DNA of 64,000 bases from Sialis fuliginosa (Eukaryota > Arthropoda > Insecta > Megaloptera > Sialidae). Below the pieces are notes generated by a model. That model was given only the letters and a program-made list of their open reading frames with translations, ran no database searches and had not been told where the DNA came from. The stretch lies in assembly GCA_961205875.1 (NCBI GenBank), contig OY540809.1, positions 24,564,267 to 24,628,266 on the forward strand, read 5' to 3'. Position numbers and translations under genes: made by a program. Shown here in pieces: positions 1 through 11,427 of this stretch. Positions within the stretch are counted from its first letter, which is position 1. The number at the start of each line of letters is the position of its first letter.

Positions 1-278
1 TATAGTTTTTTGTACTATTTATTCTCCCTTTTATGAGTGACTTTTTTCTTATGTAGTGAATATAAATAAGAATTAATTAGGATAAAGTTTATTTACTACT
101 TGTAATATATTTTATTTTAGACTAAAAAAAGCTAGTTATAATCTTAACAGAGTAATGAAACTAAATGTAGAACACAATTATAAGTAAAGCCTCAGTAATT
201 TGAAGTATATAGAGCGAAAACGAGGTGGAAATATATTATTTAAAAAACTTTTTAAGAATTTACGTAAACCGACTTATA

Positions 279-564
279 CCCGGTATTATAAAGAATTTGC
301 TTGAGTGCAAATGTAAATTAACTTCCAGCTAACGCTATCTGTTAGGTGTCAAATTGTTATGAAATTACAATTTTATTTTTTACTGCTATTTTAATATTTT
401 AAGTCGCTGATGGTATTTATCGCGTATGCGTCAAGTTTATGATATGTACGATTTCATTCGCCACATTTGTGACTGTGTTTTCATTTATATTTAATACCTA
501 GCAGATAGCGATAGCTGGAAGCTAATTTGCATTTGCACTCAAACAAATTCTTTATAATACCGGG
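279..564. mobile_element. MITE family A, complete copy
   Basis: The termini are inverted: CCCGGTATTATAAAGAATTT on the left and its complement ending AATACCGGG on the right. Complementarity extends about 70 bp inward through the TTCCAGCTAACGCTATCTG block. Other copies lie at 32738-33030, 22167-23126 and 48987-49268. There is no coding capacity. Confidence 0.8.
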
Positions 565-603
565 CATTAAAAAAACTGAAAAGTAGGTATATAAAAAATA
601 AAT

Positions 604-656
604 TTCACAGTTTTTGAAGTCGGTTTTATTTTCTTAAAAAGATTTTTATTGGCTTA
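604..656. repeat. Fragment of repeat G
   Basis: CAGTTTTTGAAGTCGGTTTT followed by AAAGATTTTTATTGGCTTA recurs at about 30793-30860 and 60215-60270. It directly precedes Helitron-like copy E1. Confidence 0.5.
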
Positions 657-975
657 AAAACGTTGGTACGTGATCTCATCAGGCCTAAACCACTGGACGT
701 ATCGAAGCCATATTCACACGTCCAGAATGTGTATTTATGGTCCGATTTAGCTCATATTCAGAATATTTTTACAAAAAATAGACCCGATAAGAGGCACTGG
801 AGTCAAGATATTTACGAAAATGTGTATTTATGCGGTCTGATTTTTAAACAAATCATTTTTGGACATAACAACGTTCGCCGATACAGAACATAAAACAGCT
901 GTCTAAATGAACTAACAGTTGAATAGACAAAATTAAAATAAAAAAAAATAGAAAAACGTTTGCCGAGTCAGCTAA
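656..975 (+). mobile_element. Helitron-like family E, copy 1
   Basis: It shares AACGTTGGT, CTAAACCACTGGACGTATCG, CCATATTCACA, and a GACCCGATA...GTCGAGAT block with copies at 4096-4312 and 11428-11975. The 3' end reads TGCCGAGTCAGCTAA, compatible with a Helitron CTRR terminus. The open frame inside (663-893) is not conserved between copies, so it is not called as a gene. Confidence 0.55.
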
Positions 976-1530
976 AACAACAATTACAAACCTTCATATG
1001 TGACAGGGGATTAAATATTAACTCCTGTGCGAAGCCGGGGCAAGTTCGTTAGTATTATGTACTTTTGAGTATTTTTAGGGTTTTTATGAAGTCGGTGATA
1101 TTTTTTGTTAAATTTTAAGAATTTTTTTAACAAGAAAATCAATACACTTGCATAAAATAATACATTTGTGCTTTAAGAACTTATTTTTGCAGCTTGCTAT
1201 ATTAGTTCCGTAAATAAACAAATGTCTACATTTGTACAAACAGAATCCTGGGAGTCTCATATTAGACACGGGTCTCATATTCGGTGACTTGATCCTATTA
1301 TACATATGAATTACGTTAAAACTCTCTCTTTAACATGAAATGTGAATTGTATTATTCTACAATACAAAAGTATAAAGCTGTAATAGCTTCTTACTTATTA
1401 ATACTACACCGTGGGTCAAATTTCAGAAGTTCTTATCACTAAAGATTCTTAAGATATTAAATAACAACTATTTTTGGGTAAAAGACTATAGCTACCTTAC
1501 GAAGAATTTTCAGACACAGGTTCATATGAA
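976..1530. other. AT-rich DNA without recognised features
   Basis: Only short low-complexity A/T tracts and a repeat-G-like snippet near 1085 are seen. No gene is supported. Confidence 0.5.
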
Positions 1531-2270
1531 CTTTTTGAAGTTATACTTCTTTAAGCGCATCGCGACACATTTTTTCCGGGCATTGAAAAGTATATTTATG
1601 ATGTGACGTTTTGGAAATCTTCGGGTAAACTCGAAGAACTGAAAAACGGAGATAAAACTATCTTCGAAAATACATAACGCTAACCTAACTCTCTCAGTGG
1701 CTTACACTACCGTATGTTTGTCTCTGTCAAATTCGCTCTATGTGGATTACCTATATATTTTTGGTAGCGTGTATTTATAAGAAAAATAAAGATAAATTAT
1801 TGTTCGTGCTATGAATAGCAATACATTTTGTTATTGTTATGCCGTGTTTAGACCGCAAAAACAAAACAGCAACATCGTGTCTTTTTGACAAAAGTGCAAT
1901 AAACCCTATGCATTTTTAAATACGATGTGTTTTCAAACACCGTGTTTCTGTTTTGTTTTCTTTGGTCTAAACACATTTTTTTAATTTATGATAATGGTTT
2001 TTGAAGTGATAATTAATTTTTCCTTATTACTGGAATTATTAGCTTGGAAAATTATAATATAAACAGGTACTTACCCATTTAATTATGACGAAATTATTTA
2101 AAAAATATTATATTCATAAATTATATTCAAAATAAATTAAATAAAAAATTGCGGAATCAAATTTTGATAATTGTTTTAAAATATTTCAGGTTAATTTTTC
2201 ATAATTGTTTTTCAATAACGTCAAAGAAGTATAACTTCTAACGTGTGTACATAAGTACACACACCTATTT
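1531..2270 (+). mobile_element. Dispersed repeat J, copy 1
   Basis: The left end TTTTGAAGTTATACTTCTTT runs into AAGCGCATCGCGACACATTT. The right end is GTCAAAGAAGTATAACTTCT followed by ACGTGTGTACATAAGTACAC. Both ends recur in opposite orientation at 32175-33430, and partly at 18810-20203. This defines one element about 740 bp long with GAAGTTATACTTC near each end. Confidence 0.55.
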
Positions 2271-3370
2271 TATTAGATAAAATAACATACTCGATCAACT
2301 GTTACAGTTTGCCACGCTAGTTTTAAATCATCCTGTTATAGATTGTAAAGCTTCCACTGCGATCATGATGTATGTAATTTGACCGTTTCATCGCATGTTT
2401 ATCAAATTAAATACCATTACACAAAGTGTAAAAATAAGTATGAAACATTTATAAGTATAAAACACGTATAAATCAGAAAAAGCAGATATTTATTACAAAA
2501 GCCAATAGGTAGTTATAAAGAGGCAGTTATTAATATGACACAACCGGTTTAAATCCGTCAAGGACCGTTTCCACTCGATTTAGACGCCAAAGGGACATGC
2601 TATATTATTATATACGCTAGCTTTGAAAATAATCGCTCACAAAGTGACTTTAAATCTTCTCCGTTCAACCGAGAAACGTCTTTTTTATTTCTCAGAATAT
2701 TGGTAATGAATGTTACCGGTACGATTGCCGTAAGAGGTTTATAAAGAACAAGAACAAAATAAAACCAAGTATCGTTTTACAAAAGTGATATTTCTTTGTA
2801 TTTAAAATATTGATATTGGTATTTATTCTTTGAGAATTTATAAATGGGAGGATTAACTATGCAACAGTGGCGCCGAATCTAACAGACCCAAATGGATTTT
2901 TATTTTAAATAATTACTAGTGAAGGGTGCTAGAAACTATATTTTCTAATTGTAAGAAGCTGTTAATTTCATTATAATATTTATATATTGCTATACAAATC
3001 AGACTATACAACATCTTTGATTCCATACTAGGTTTATATAACTTTATACGATGTAAAAAATCAATTTTTGTTTCTAAAACTATAAAAAACGATTTATTAT
3101 GTTAATATTATGTGTTATTATTATTTTTATCAGCCCCCAAAGTTTTAAACTATCCTTTAAAAATAGTATAAATAGTTTCATAAACTTGGTACCATCACTA
3201 CTATCATGACATAGGGCGCCATTATTTGAGGGTTACAAATTTTGTATTAAAATTATGAGAATAGAAAAATATTCGTTAAAATCAACTTTTTTTGTTCTTT
3301 TTCAATAAAAATAAACCAACAATTTTAAGTACTTCTTTGGCTTTTAGGTATAAGCATGCAATGATATAAT
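2271..3370. other. AT-rich DNA without recognised features
   Basis: No open frame of note, no exon-like composition and no repeat boundary was recognised here. Confidence 0.5.
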
Positions 3371-3498
3371 AGTAGATTATACCACGAGTCAATAATGATA
3401 TTATTACCGAGGAATAATTTTCGAACCGAGCAGCGTAGCGGCGAGGGAGTAAAATTCCGAGGTAATAATAGCCATTATTGCGAGTAGTATATTCTACT
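3371..3498. repeat. 128-bp imperfect palindrome
   Basis: Left arm GTAGATTATACCACGAGTCA with TTATTACCGAGGAATAATTTT pairs with right arm AAAATTCCGAGGTAATAATA, ending GTAGTATATTCTAC. The loop is GC-richer (CGAGCAGCGTAGCGGCGAGG). A second hairpin at 3657-3702 (GAGGGAATAATGAC and GTCATTATTCCCTT) is probably part of the same element. Confidence 0.65.
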
Positions 3499-3656
3499 TT
3501 ATCTACGACTAATTTAATTACTTACATTACATTATAAAACACAATTGAATACAAGGAATGTAAGTTTCAACACAAGTATTTAATTTTTTGGCAGTTTAAA
3601 GTTTGTGTAATTTGTTTCCATGGTATTATTTAAGAAATTTTGTGATTGGCTAGCAC

Positions 3657-3702
3657 AAGAGGGAATAATGACCATTAATCTCTCGTCATTATTCCCTTTC
3701 AG
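3657..3702. repeat. Short hairpin, AGGGAATAATGAC arms
   Basis: The arms AGGGAATAATGAC and GTCATTATTCCCT are exact complements around CATTAATCTCTC. It shares the AATAATGA/GGAATAAT vocabulary of the neighbouring palindrome. Confidence 0.6.
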
Positions 3703-4095
3703 ATTAATATATGTAATATATGTATTATATATAAAAAAATATATTGAGAAAATATTTTGTTATGTATAACACAAAATACTATTATATAAAAGTATACCTT
3801 TGAATTGAAAATAAGAAAGTGGAGTAGGTACGTATATGTTATTTTATCGACTACAAGTTTCTTGGAAAACATCTTCATTATATAATATTTTTCTCAATTC
3901 AGGAAGACATGTTTTCTGAACTTTTTCTAGTACTTTGTGAACAATAGAAGCCATTGAACAATAAAATGTTTTCGACTTTGACGTTTCGCGTATGAAAACT
4001 TCCTTTGATAATGTTTATTGTGTTGACAGCATCGAATATTTTATAAATTTAATATGTTGTTGTACTTATTTAGAATTATTTATATTGAAAACAAA

Positions 4096-4312
4096 TCCTA
4101 TATTAATATATAAAATAGTTGGTGCGTATGTATGTGATCTCATTAGACCTAAACCACTGTATCGAAGCCATATTCACACCATATGTTCGTTTAGTGCTCC
4201 GATAAGTTAATCTTTTTTTGGACCCGGTAGGTGGCGATGGGGTCGAGATATTTTAAAAAAATTGTATTTATGGCCCGATTTGACTCATATTATAATATAT
4301 TTAGTAAAATTG
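4096..4312 (+). mobile_element. Helitron-like family E, copy 2 (3' truncated)
   Basis: It matches copies 1 and 3 from GTTGGTGCGTATG through CCATATTCACACCATATGTT to GGTGGCGATGGGGTCGAGAT, then ATTTATGGCCCGATTTGACT. The 3' end is lost where an inverted head of repeat B begins. Confidence 0.55.
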
Positions 4313-4418
4313 TATAAAATTAAATGTTTTTATTTAAATTGTACAATAATAATTAACTGCCTTTGTTTAGTGAATTTAGCACGAGGAAGCACTGTGCATT
4401 TACTTGGCAGATGTGTTT
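4313..4418 (-). repeat. Repeat B, head fragment
   Basis: The complement of this segment carries the B head text: ATCTGCCAAGTAAATGCACA then GTGCTTCCTCGTGCTAAATT. Only the first hundred bases of the family are present. Confidence 0.7.
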
Positions 4419-4637
4419 TATTTTCTATTATTGTATTTACATCTAATTACAATAAGATAAAATATCCATTTTAAGTACATAGTTAATAGAATACTTGACA
4501 TTAATTTTAAGTACATAAGATATTCTTGTATTTTTTCATCCATACTGCATTAAAACAGAAAGAGTTTTTAGTGAATGGGTCATTAGTACCACTAACATTA
4601 AATAGACATCCAACATAACTTTTTCATGCCTAATGTA

Positions 4638-4892
4638 TCACCAACAGCAACCACCCACCCTTGACAATTCACCCAAAAGTCTTCTGCTAAGCTTATTGTC
4701 GCGTTGACCTTTACTAGTCTCCCTATTACTACGACCTTTTGACACGATGCATAATTCATCTTGCGATTCTCTGGTGAACGGCTTTCCCTCTTCGGCTAAA
4801 TGCTTTTCCGTGGAAAACCGTGACGTTTTCCTTCGTCGCACTTCACTATTTTCATGATATATCACTGCGGATTTTGCCGACCAAGTTTTCAC
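4638..4892 (-). pseudogene. GC-richer open frame, possible hAT-like transposase relic
   Basis: An 84-codon frame on the minus strand has higher GC and a charged composition unlike the AT-rich noise frames around it. Residues about 30-40 read HLAEEGKPFT, which recalls the KPF(T/S) motif after the BED-finger region in some hAT-derived proteins. No zinc-finger cysteines or catalytic block are visible. It may equally be an old exon or unrelated sequence; the family assignment is a guess. Confidence 0.2.
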
Positions 4893-5770
4893 TAAAAGTG
4901 TTGCGCGATTTGACGATATTTGTTTTGCCGCGACTCTGTTTTCTTTGATTTTCTTTTGTTGTGGCGTTGATGGATGGAATAATGGGTGTGTGAGTGGTTT
5001 GAGTATTTTATGAGTAAATATGTTATTGTAGATCAGTATTATTATACATATGCATACTGGTTATATAATATTAAGGTTATTCAATCGTTAGAGCAATGTA
5101 TAGATAAAAGTCTAAAATTTTAGTATGTTATTTATGGATAGCTCATATATTTTAATAATAAAAAAAATATATATAGGACGTATGGTTTTTGAAGTATTGG
5201 ATATTAAAAATATAGTTTTTAATACACGGTAAATGAGAGAACTCGCCGGAAGTACTCTATTTATTGAAATTATATACAGAAACGTTTCAAACACTGATTA
5301 TTTAATACTTCAGCTTTTTTAAATACTATAAAAATTATAAAACACATATATTCACGTGTAGTTTCAGAACTAGGTATATTCAAAGTAATAAAAAACTAGA
5401 AATACATCACTGCCATGACAACATGTTTGTAAAGACGCGTGAACAAATCAACCTTAATAGTAATAGAGTGCGACTTACAGGCAAACAACGTATGCGGATG
5501 CAACAACTAGAGTCGGCGAGGCCATAGTATATATTAAAGATACAGTCTATATACTGTGATCGCCAAATTATATCTAATTTTTTACTTTTAATTATTAACA
5601 AAGTAAAAAATTCCATTAAACGTACATGTGTTCAGCATATACATAAATTAAAAACTAAATTTTTCGAAATCAAATATTTCTTCTTATTGAAAAAAATACG
5701 AATAGTTCACAACAAAGCATGGACTGAAAATAATATTTACTAACTATCGCAGATATTTTGAAAATATAAA
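4893..5770. other. AT-rich DNA without recognised features
   Basis: Several short frames occur in the AT-rich sequence, but none has domain-like text or coding composition. Confidence 0.5.
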
Positions 5771-5772
5771 TA

Positions 5773-6192
5773 CAGTAGTCTTTTTTTTAGAGTTTTTTTT
5801 TTATTATTAAAATCTTCGTTTATCAAGATTTCGTATCAATTCACAAATGGTGCCGAATTGTATTTTCTGATAGTGACAATAATTCTGATGAAAAAATATA
5901 AAAAATATTATTACTTTTCGATATAATTACTTAAATAAAACTGAAAAACAAACTTATTTTAAGTTTTAAATCAATTTCATTCAGTTTTTCGAACTAATTT
6001 GTGTGTTTTAGGCATTTTTATTTTGGCGAATTTTCATAAACTTTCTTATGCATTTTTCGGCCTATTTTAATAGATTTATTTGGTTTTACGCGGTTTTAGA
6101 AAATGTAAGCAATGTCTCTTTTTGTGCGATTTTTTATATATGCAGTTTTCTGTGGAACGTACATATCTACCGCATAAAAAGAAACCCTACTG
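5773..6192. mobile_element. MITE with CAGTAG termini at TA
   Basis: CAGTAGTCTTTTTTTTAGAG on the left mirrors CAGTAGGGTTTCTTTTTATG (right end, reverse-complemented). Both ends abut TA. This fits a Tc1/mariner-superfamily (pogo-like) non-autonomous element of 420 bp. No transposase is present. Confidence 0.55.
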
Positions 6193-6517
6193 TATTTAAT
6201 AAGCTCATCATGTAAACTATATAATTATACAATTTACAATATACTATTGCTTTCATATCTATTTCGTACTAAGTACGTTACTTACTTACCTCTAGTTCTG
6301 CTTCTTTTTTGTCTTCACGTTCAATTTATCTACATATATACAAGTTTCAGAAGGAATAGAAAATATTTTGGGTGATGGTAGTATGGGCTATTTCTAGTAA
6401 AACAAGAAATATCAATGAGTCACACTCATTGAAAATTGGACACTTGTTTTTATAAAATTTGTTACTCGAAATAATTCACCTCCTAAAATATTCACAATTT
6501 CTCCTGAAACACCCTGT

Positions 6518-6732
6518 TCCCATACTAATATTATAAATGCGAAATGCTGAACCGATCTTAATGAAGTTTGGCGGAGAGATAGCTTGCATCCTGAGGAAGG
6601 ACATAGGCAATATTATAGGTTATACATTTTTGACGTAGACATCTACCGTGTAGATGCGAAATTAAAAACCTGTTTTTATCATAATAGAAATCTGAATTAC
6701 CACGCGGACGAAGTCGCGCGGGTAACATCTAA
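6518..6732 (+). mobile_element. Helitron-like family C, copy 1
   Basis: The 5' end has TCCCATACTAATATTATAAA then TGCGAAA. Inside are GAACCGATCTTAATGAAGTT and GTAGACATCTACCGTG. The 3' end has the hairpin-forming CACGCGGACGAAGTCGCGCG shortly before CTAA. A 5' TC, a GC hairpin and a terminal CTRR are Helitron hallmarks. Other copies lie at 14727-14894, 40560-40730, 54425-54614 (minus) and 62842-63513. Confidence 0.65.
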
Positions 6733-6909
6733 TTTATCTATATTTCTTCTTCTTCTATGTATTTTTTGTCAACTGCATCTTCTCCTTTTCTGACAGTTCC
6801 CTATCTATATTTACAATACTGTATCGATATTAATGTTTTGTTTTATGTTTTAAGGATATAAGATTATAACAGTAGAGTTATATGTTATTAAATACAATCT
6901 TTGTTTCAG

Positions 6910-7157
6910 CTGTCTAAACCGTGCCGACTTAATCAAAGTCCACGATGGTCGAAATGCTGCAGCACCTACGATTAAGATGTTATGCAATATCGGCACAGAG
7001 ATGGAAGTCCTCTCCACAGGGGCTGACCTCTACGTCGAGTTCATAGCAAATTCCGAGTGGCCGGGGCAAGGGTTCAAGGCCACGTACCAGTTCCAACCAA
7101 TCGAAGAAGGCGACACGAAGTCGACGGCATCATCTTCGATAGCTTTAGCTGCTCCAG
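6910..7157 (+). CDS. Internal exon: C-terminal half of a CUB domain
   Basis: The open frame starts at codon 6911 after a good acceptor (tttgtttcag, AG at 6908-6909), so the upstream intron is phase 2. It reads CLNRADLIKVHDGR near its start and DLYVEFIANSEWPGQGFKA near its end. The pattern is typical of the second half of a CUB domain: Cys, V-x-D-G, a second Cys (LCNIG), then a strand resembling L-x-V-x-F-x-S-x-x-x-x-x-G-F-x-A-x-Y. CUB domains are extracellular binding modules of secreted or membrane proteins. The first half of the domain must lie in an upstream exon, which I do not find here. GC content is far above the flanks. The likely donor is CAG|GTGGTT at 7157/7158 (phase 1), which is weak. 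The exon resembles insect proteins annotated as suppressor-of-lurcher (SOL-1)-like, but that name is a guess; CUB itself is firm. Confidence 0.85.
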
Positions 7158-7255
7158 GTGGTTTAACGTGGTTCCTTCTAGTCGTTGCACTTTGTTGCAA
7201 AATATGTCTTCCACTTATTATGTTCCATGCACTTTTTAATGTGATTTATGTGTGA
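7158..7255 (+). CDS. Possible read-through 3' coding end with hydrophobic tail
   Basis: If the weak donor at 7158 is not used, the CUB frame continues for 32 codons (beginning GGLTWFLLVVALCC) to TGA at 7253-7255. The tail is strongly hydrophobic from about 7164 and is preceded by small residues (STASSSIALAAPGG). That layout fits a C-terminal transmembrane segment or a GPI-attachment signal. AATAAA occurs at 7556-7561 and about 7799, but this motif is common in AT-rich DNA. The alternative is chance translation of intron sequence, since T-rich DNA tends to encode hydrophobic residues. Confidence 0.35.
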
Positions 7256-9254
7256 TCAGTCAATGTTGGGGTATTGTGAATATTTAAAGCCGCTTGAGGG
7301 GTTAAATACGTACGAATTTCAGTAGCTTTTGAGGCCGTTGGAATCTATTATTTTAATTACAAATTGCATTTTGTTATTATGAATCTGCTTAAAAATAGCA
7401 AAAAATAATTTTGAATACAAATATCAAAAAAATATATGTCAATTTTATTAACAATATGAGCCCATAAATATTACAGTACGGTCAGAAGAAACTGAAATTT
7501 AGCATGTATGTATGTCTTGAAAATTTTAACCTTTCGTTGTATTATACTAAAATTAAATAAATTATGTATATAAAAAGCAACTGCCATTTTTAGGAAGTAA
7601 AATGTGAAAATTAATGATAAATACTATTGAAAATTTGTGTTTAAAAAGCTATATTTGTTCTCGTTGTTAATAGATAAAAAAAACGCAAGGTTAAAATGTA
7701 TAAGAATTAATTAAAAATCAAAATACGTAAATGGGTAATTTGTATTTTTGACTTCTCTGGTTGGAAATGTTCTGAATTCTAAGGGCATTTTAAATAACAA
7801 TAAATACGTTGCAATAAAATAAAATCAAACTATATAAAATTATTTCAAGATAAGAATAAGAAATAAGGTTATTTATTTATTGAATTTTAATCTATAGAAT
7901 GGTACATAATTCAAATATTATTACATATATATTTTTTAAATGAACGAATTTAAATGAAAATGAAAACTATGAAATTAATATAGTTAAAAAATGTTTTTTT
8001 GGAAGTCAAAAGGGAAATATATGTAAGCTTAAAAAATTAGGGAATATATCGTTAGTTTATAAAAATAAAACTTTTCTTTAAATTTTAACTTGTACATATG
8101 GAAAAAATGGCATATAAATTTAATTATTAAATTTTTCAACGTACCTATGCATTGAGCATGATATAGCAAAATCATTATTTAAAAAACTAAAAATACAGTG
8201 TGTACATAATTTGTTCATATACGAGAAACTATAGGTGATATCACCTCCCCTCCTCTATTCAAAAAAAAATATTTAAAAATCCAAATTAACATTTTTTTAC
8301 AATTTCAATATAGGAACGAATTGAAGAAAATAAAATTAACAATAATTTACAATTTCATACTAAAGTTTTAAATCATCACATATATAATTACTTCCAGTTC
8401 GCATATTATCTCAAATAACTCCGATTGTGAGCTGGCAAAAGAATTTTTCAATATATTATGTACACCCTATAATATTTTACATAAATATTTCTTCCAACTT
8501 TTCCGAATTAAACTAGGTAAAAATTCTATCATAAATAGGAAGCTTCAAGTTATTATAAATATCCTTAAAATTCTAAATTCAATGTTCTGATTTGTTAAGT
8601 ATTTAGTATCCGAGCTTTTTAATGTATATATCATAAATTACAAAAGCTTCACGTTTTGGGAATGTATAAATTGCAACGAAAAATAGGGTAACTAAAATTA
8701 TAAAAAAATAAATACTTGTTCTTCCTGTGTTTTGAGTATTTCACAAAATATTATATATCTATGAGCAACTTTCAAATACAGGGAAAATTCATAAAGTAGT
8801 GGAAATCATTGAAATCATAAAATATTTTTTAAATCACGTAAAATATGGTAGATGGCATTTTTTAACAACTAATATTTGAGAAATTTATATAGGATAAGAT
8901 TTCCCTATTTTAGATTTTTTAATTTTAACCGAAAATGAGCTAAGTGGTGAACTCATATATCATGTATAAAAATGTTTTCAATGTTCTTATATTATTGAGA
9001 ATATATACAAGATTAATCTTATTAATGAAACAATAAATAATATGATTCGCACGGTTTTTACGCATTTTTTACCTTTTTTTAACCATCGTTTTATATTACA
9101 TAAAAGCGCACTGAAAACCAAAATAAACTAATGCTGGAATGAAAGTCTATAAAATACACTATAATAATGATACAAATATTGCTTGATTCATGTTATGAAT
9201 TTCAAAAAAAATGCGTATAAATCGCTTTTTTTTGACGTGCGATTTATATTATTT

Positions 9255-9998
9255 TAGTCCAGTCATCAGAAAATTGAACTAGTAAAAATGGACTACATTT
9301 TTTTTTTTCGAAGAAATTGTTAGATTCTAGTGTAAATAACATGGCGATAACTTCCCCTCCCCCCTTTTAAAGGGGGATGCATAATTTTGTAGGAGCTTAC
9401 AAAATTGTCCAAAATCAGTTATTTAGTAATAACACTGAACAATTTTAAAGTAATCACGGTCGGACAGTAACCATTATTCCTTGTTGTTTAATTTTATTCA
9501 GTGTAGAAGGTCTCTGTGGTCGTCAAAAAACATAAATAATTTTCCTTAAATATTTGTAATACCTAGAATTTTGAGGGATTATAACTCAAACATTTTTAAG
9601 ATAGCACATTATATACCTACAATGTATTATTTATGTTAAACACAGCGGTTCAACAGAACTTTACATTATAGCGTCGTTTCCAAATTCGACATCGCTAAAA
9701 AAAATTTCGCGGGCTCTATTTCAATACCTATTTAAGATATATAATTTTTAAAAACACTATTTTGTTCGAAATTTTATCAGCTTTAAAATTTATAAAACCT
9801 ATTTCATCCTAAAACTGACACATTCAGTATTATTCCCAAACAACAGATTTTAGACAGGTTTGTAAGCCTCTAGAAAGTTATGAATCATTCAAAGGGGGAT
9901 AAAAGTTATCGCCATGTTCTTTTCATCAGAATCTACCATTTTCTTGAAAAAATGAACTCCATTATTTTTTCTAATTCAATCTTCTGATGACTGGACTA
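9255..9998. mobile_element. MITE with about 110-bp inverted ends at TA
   Basis: TAGTCCAGTCATCAGAAAAT on the left mirrors TAGTCCAGTCATCAGAAGAT from the right end. Pairing continues through TAGATTCT and AACATGGCGATAACTT to the GGGGGAT block. The ends sit at TA. The interior is AT-rich without an open frame. It is probably a Tc1/mariner-type non-autonomous element. Confidence 0.65.
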
Positions 9999-10348
9999 AT
10001 TTATTGTTTAATTAAAAACATAAATCTCGTATGTTCGTAATGAGCATATCCTCAATAACACAATAACACCAAAAATATTTAATACATGAGTGATAGGCGA
10101 AAAACAGGCCTTATTTACCCACCTCTTTAGTATTTGGTACCTTCTCAAAGCAGCTAAATTACGAATAAATATTCTCGTTAAATTTAGTTGTTAAAGTGTT
10201 AATAAACATAATAGGTAACATACATTTTCATAAGTCTCATAGTAAAAAAACAAATAATAATTTGTGAGTTACTCAATACAAAAAATAGCCTTTTAAATGA
10301 AAATATAACTGAGAATATTATATAAGAATGCTGCATTGAAGTTCTTAA

Positions 10349-10954
10349 GGCCATAGAGAAAGTTTATGTTCGGTATATGGCCCATTATCATGAAATGATC
10401 ATATCATTTTTCATTTTGAAAATGTATATAAACTGAAAGTGACTTCCTCATATTGATGATAAAAAACATTGAATATCATATTCGTATAAATTATTTGATT
10501 ATTAATATGATTCGGAATTTGAGAGAAAATATTTTACAAATAAGTTTTAAGTGCCGTTTGATTTTTTTGTTCTGTTCTGAATCGAGAAATATATATATTG
10601 GTTTTAGTATTCGGTTTTTTTTTCTATTTTTTTATGTAATAGACTCTTTGAATGATAGCCTATAAAACAAATGTGATTCTATAGAATAAATCAAACTTTT
10701 TTTATAATATCGATCTCACATTTTTATTTTTATTTATAATAATTTACGTATTTTAAAACCAATTACTTTTTTGATAAATTCACAAAGAAATCTATCAAAG
10801 AGAATATTGCATTAAAAAATAAACACTGCTCAATGTTTTTAAGAATATAAATTAATTTTAATAAAATATTAAATATACATAAATGTAAAAAAGAAATCAA
10901 AAACTCATATACCTAAAATTGTCGTATATATTTACAATTTCTTTCTCTATGGCC
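10349..10954. mobile_element. TTAA-flanked MITE (GGCCATAGAGAAAG ends)
   Basis: TTAA at 10345-10348 and 10955-10958 flanks GGCCATAGAGAAAG, which is repeated exactly inverted at the right end. TTAA duplication suggests mobilisation by a piggyBac-type transposase, although the ends lack the usual CCC. The open frame at 10453-10665 within it is AT-driven and is not called. Confidence 0.55.
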
Positions 10955-11427
10955 TTAAAAATTAATTAATTATATATTTATAAATGTATACGAATGTATT
11001 ATATTAATATTTTTCTTTCAAAGCTTCTGCAAAAAATTATATTTAGTTTCTATTAATTGTCGAAATAGGTAATCAGCTTTATCGGACATAATCAAATGAA
11101 TAAAATTAAAATAAATATCGCATAGAATAGTGTAGAAAATGTAGAATTAAATTGATTTAACTGTATGTAACTGAAGACAATATGAATTTTATAAATGATT
11201 TTGTGGAAGTCACTTTCAATAAAGTATATACATTTTATTTATTATTGTGTATTTTTTATATTACTCCTTTTTTAAAGGACCTTTTTGCATGTGTAGTAGT
11301 TTGCGTAGTAGGTCATATTTTTTGCAGTAACGAATTTGTATATTTGAGACTTTTCTCGAAATCGAGACCGAAACGATATACGTAAACTTTCTTATATGTC
11401 TCGCCGAAAATTTAAAGGAATTATCAA

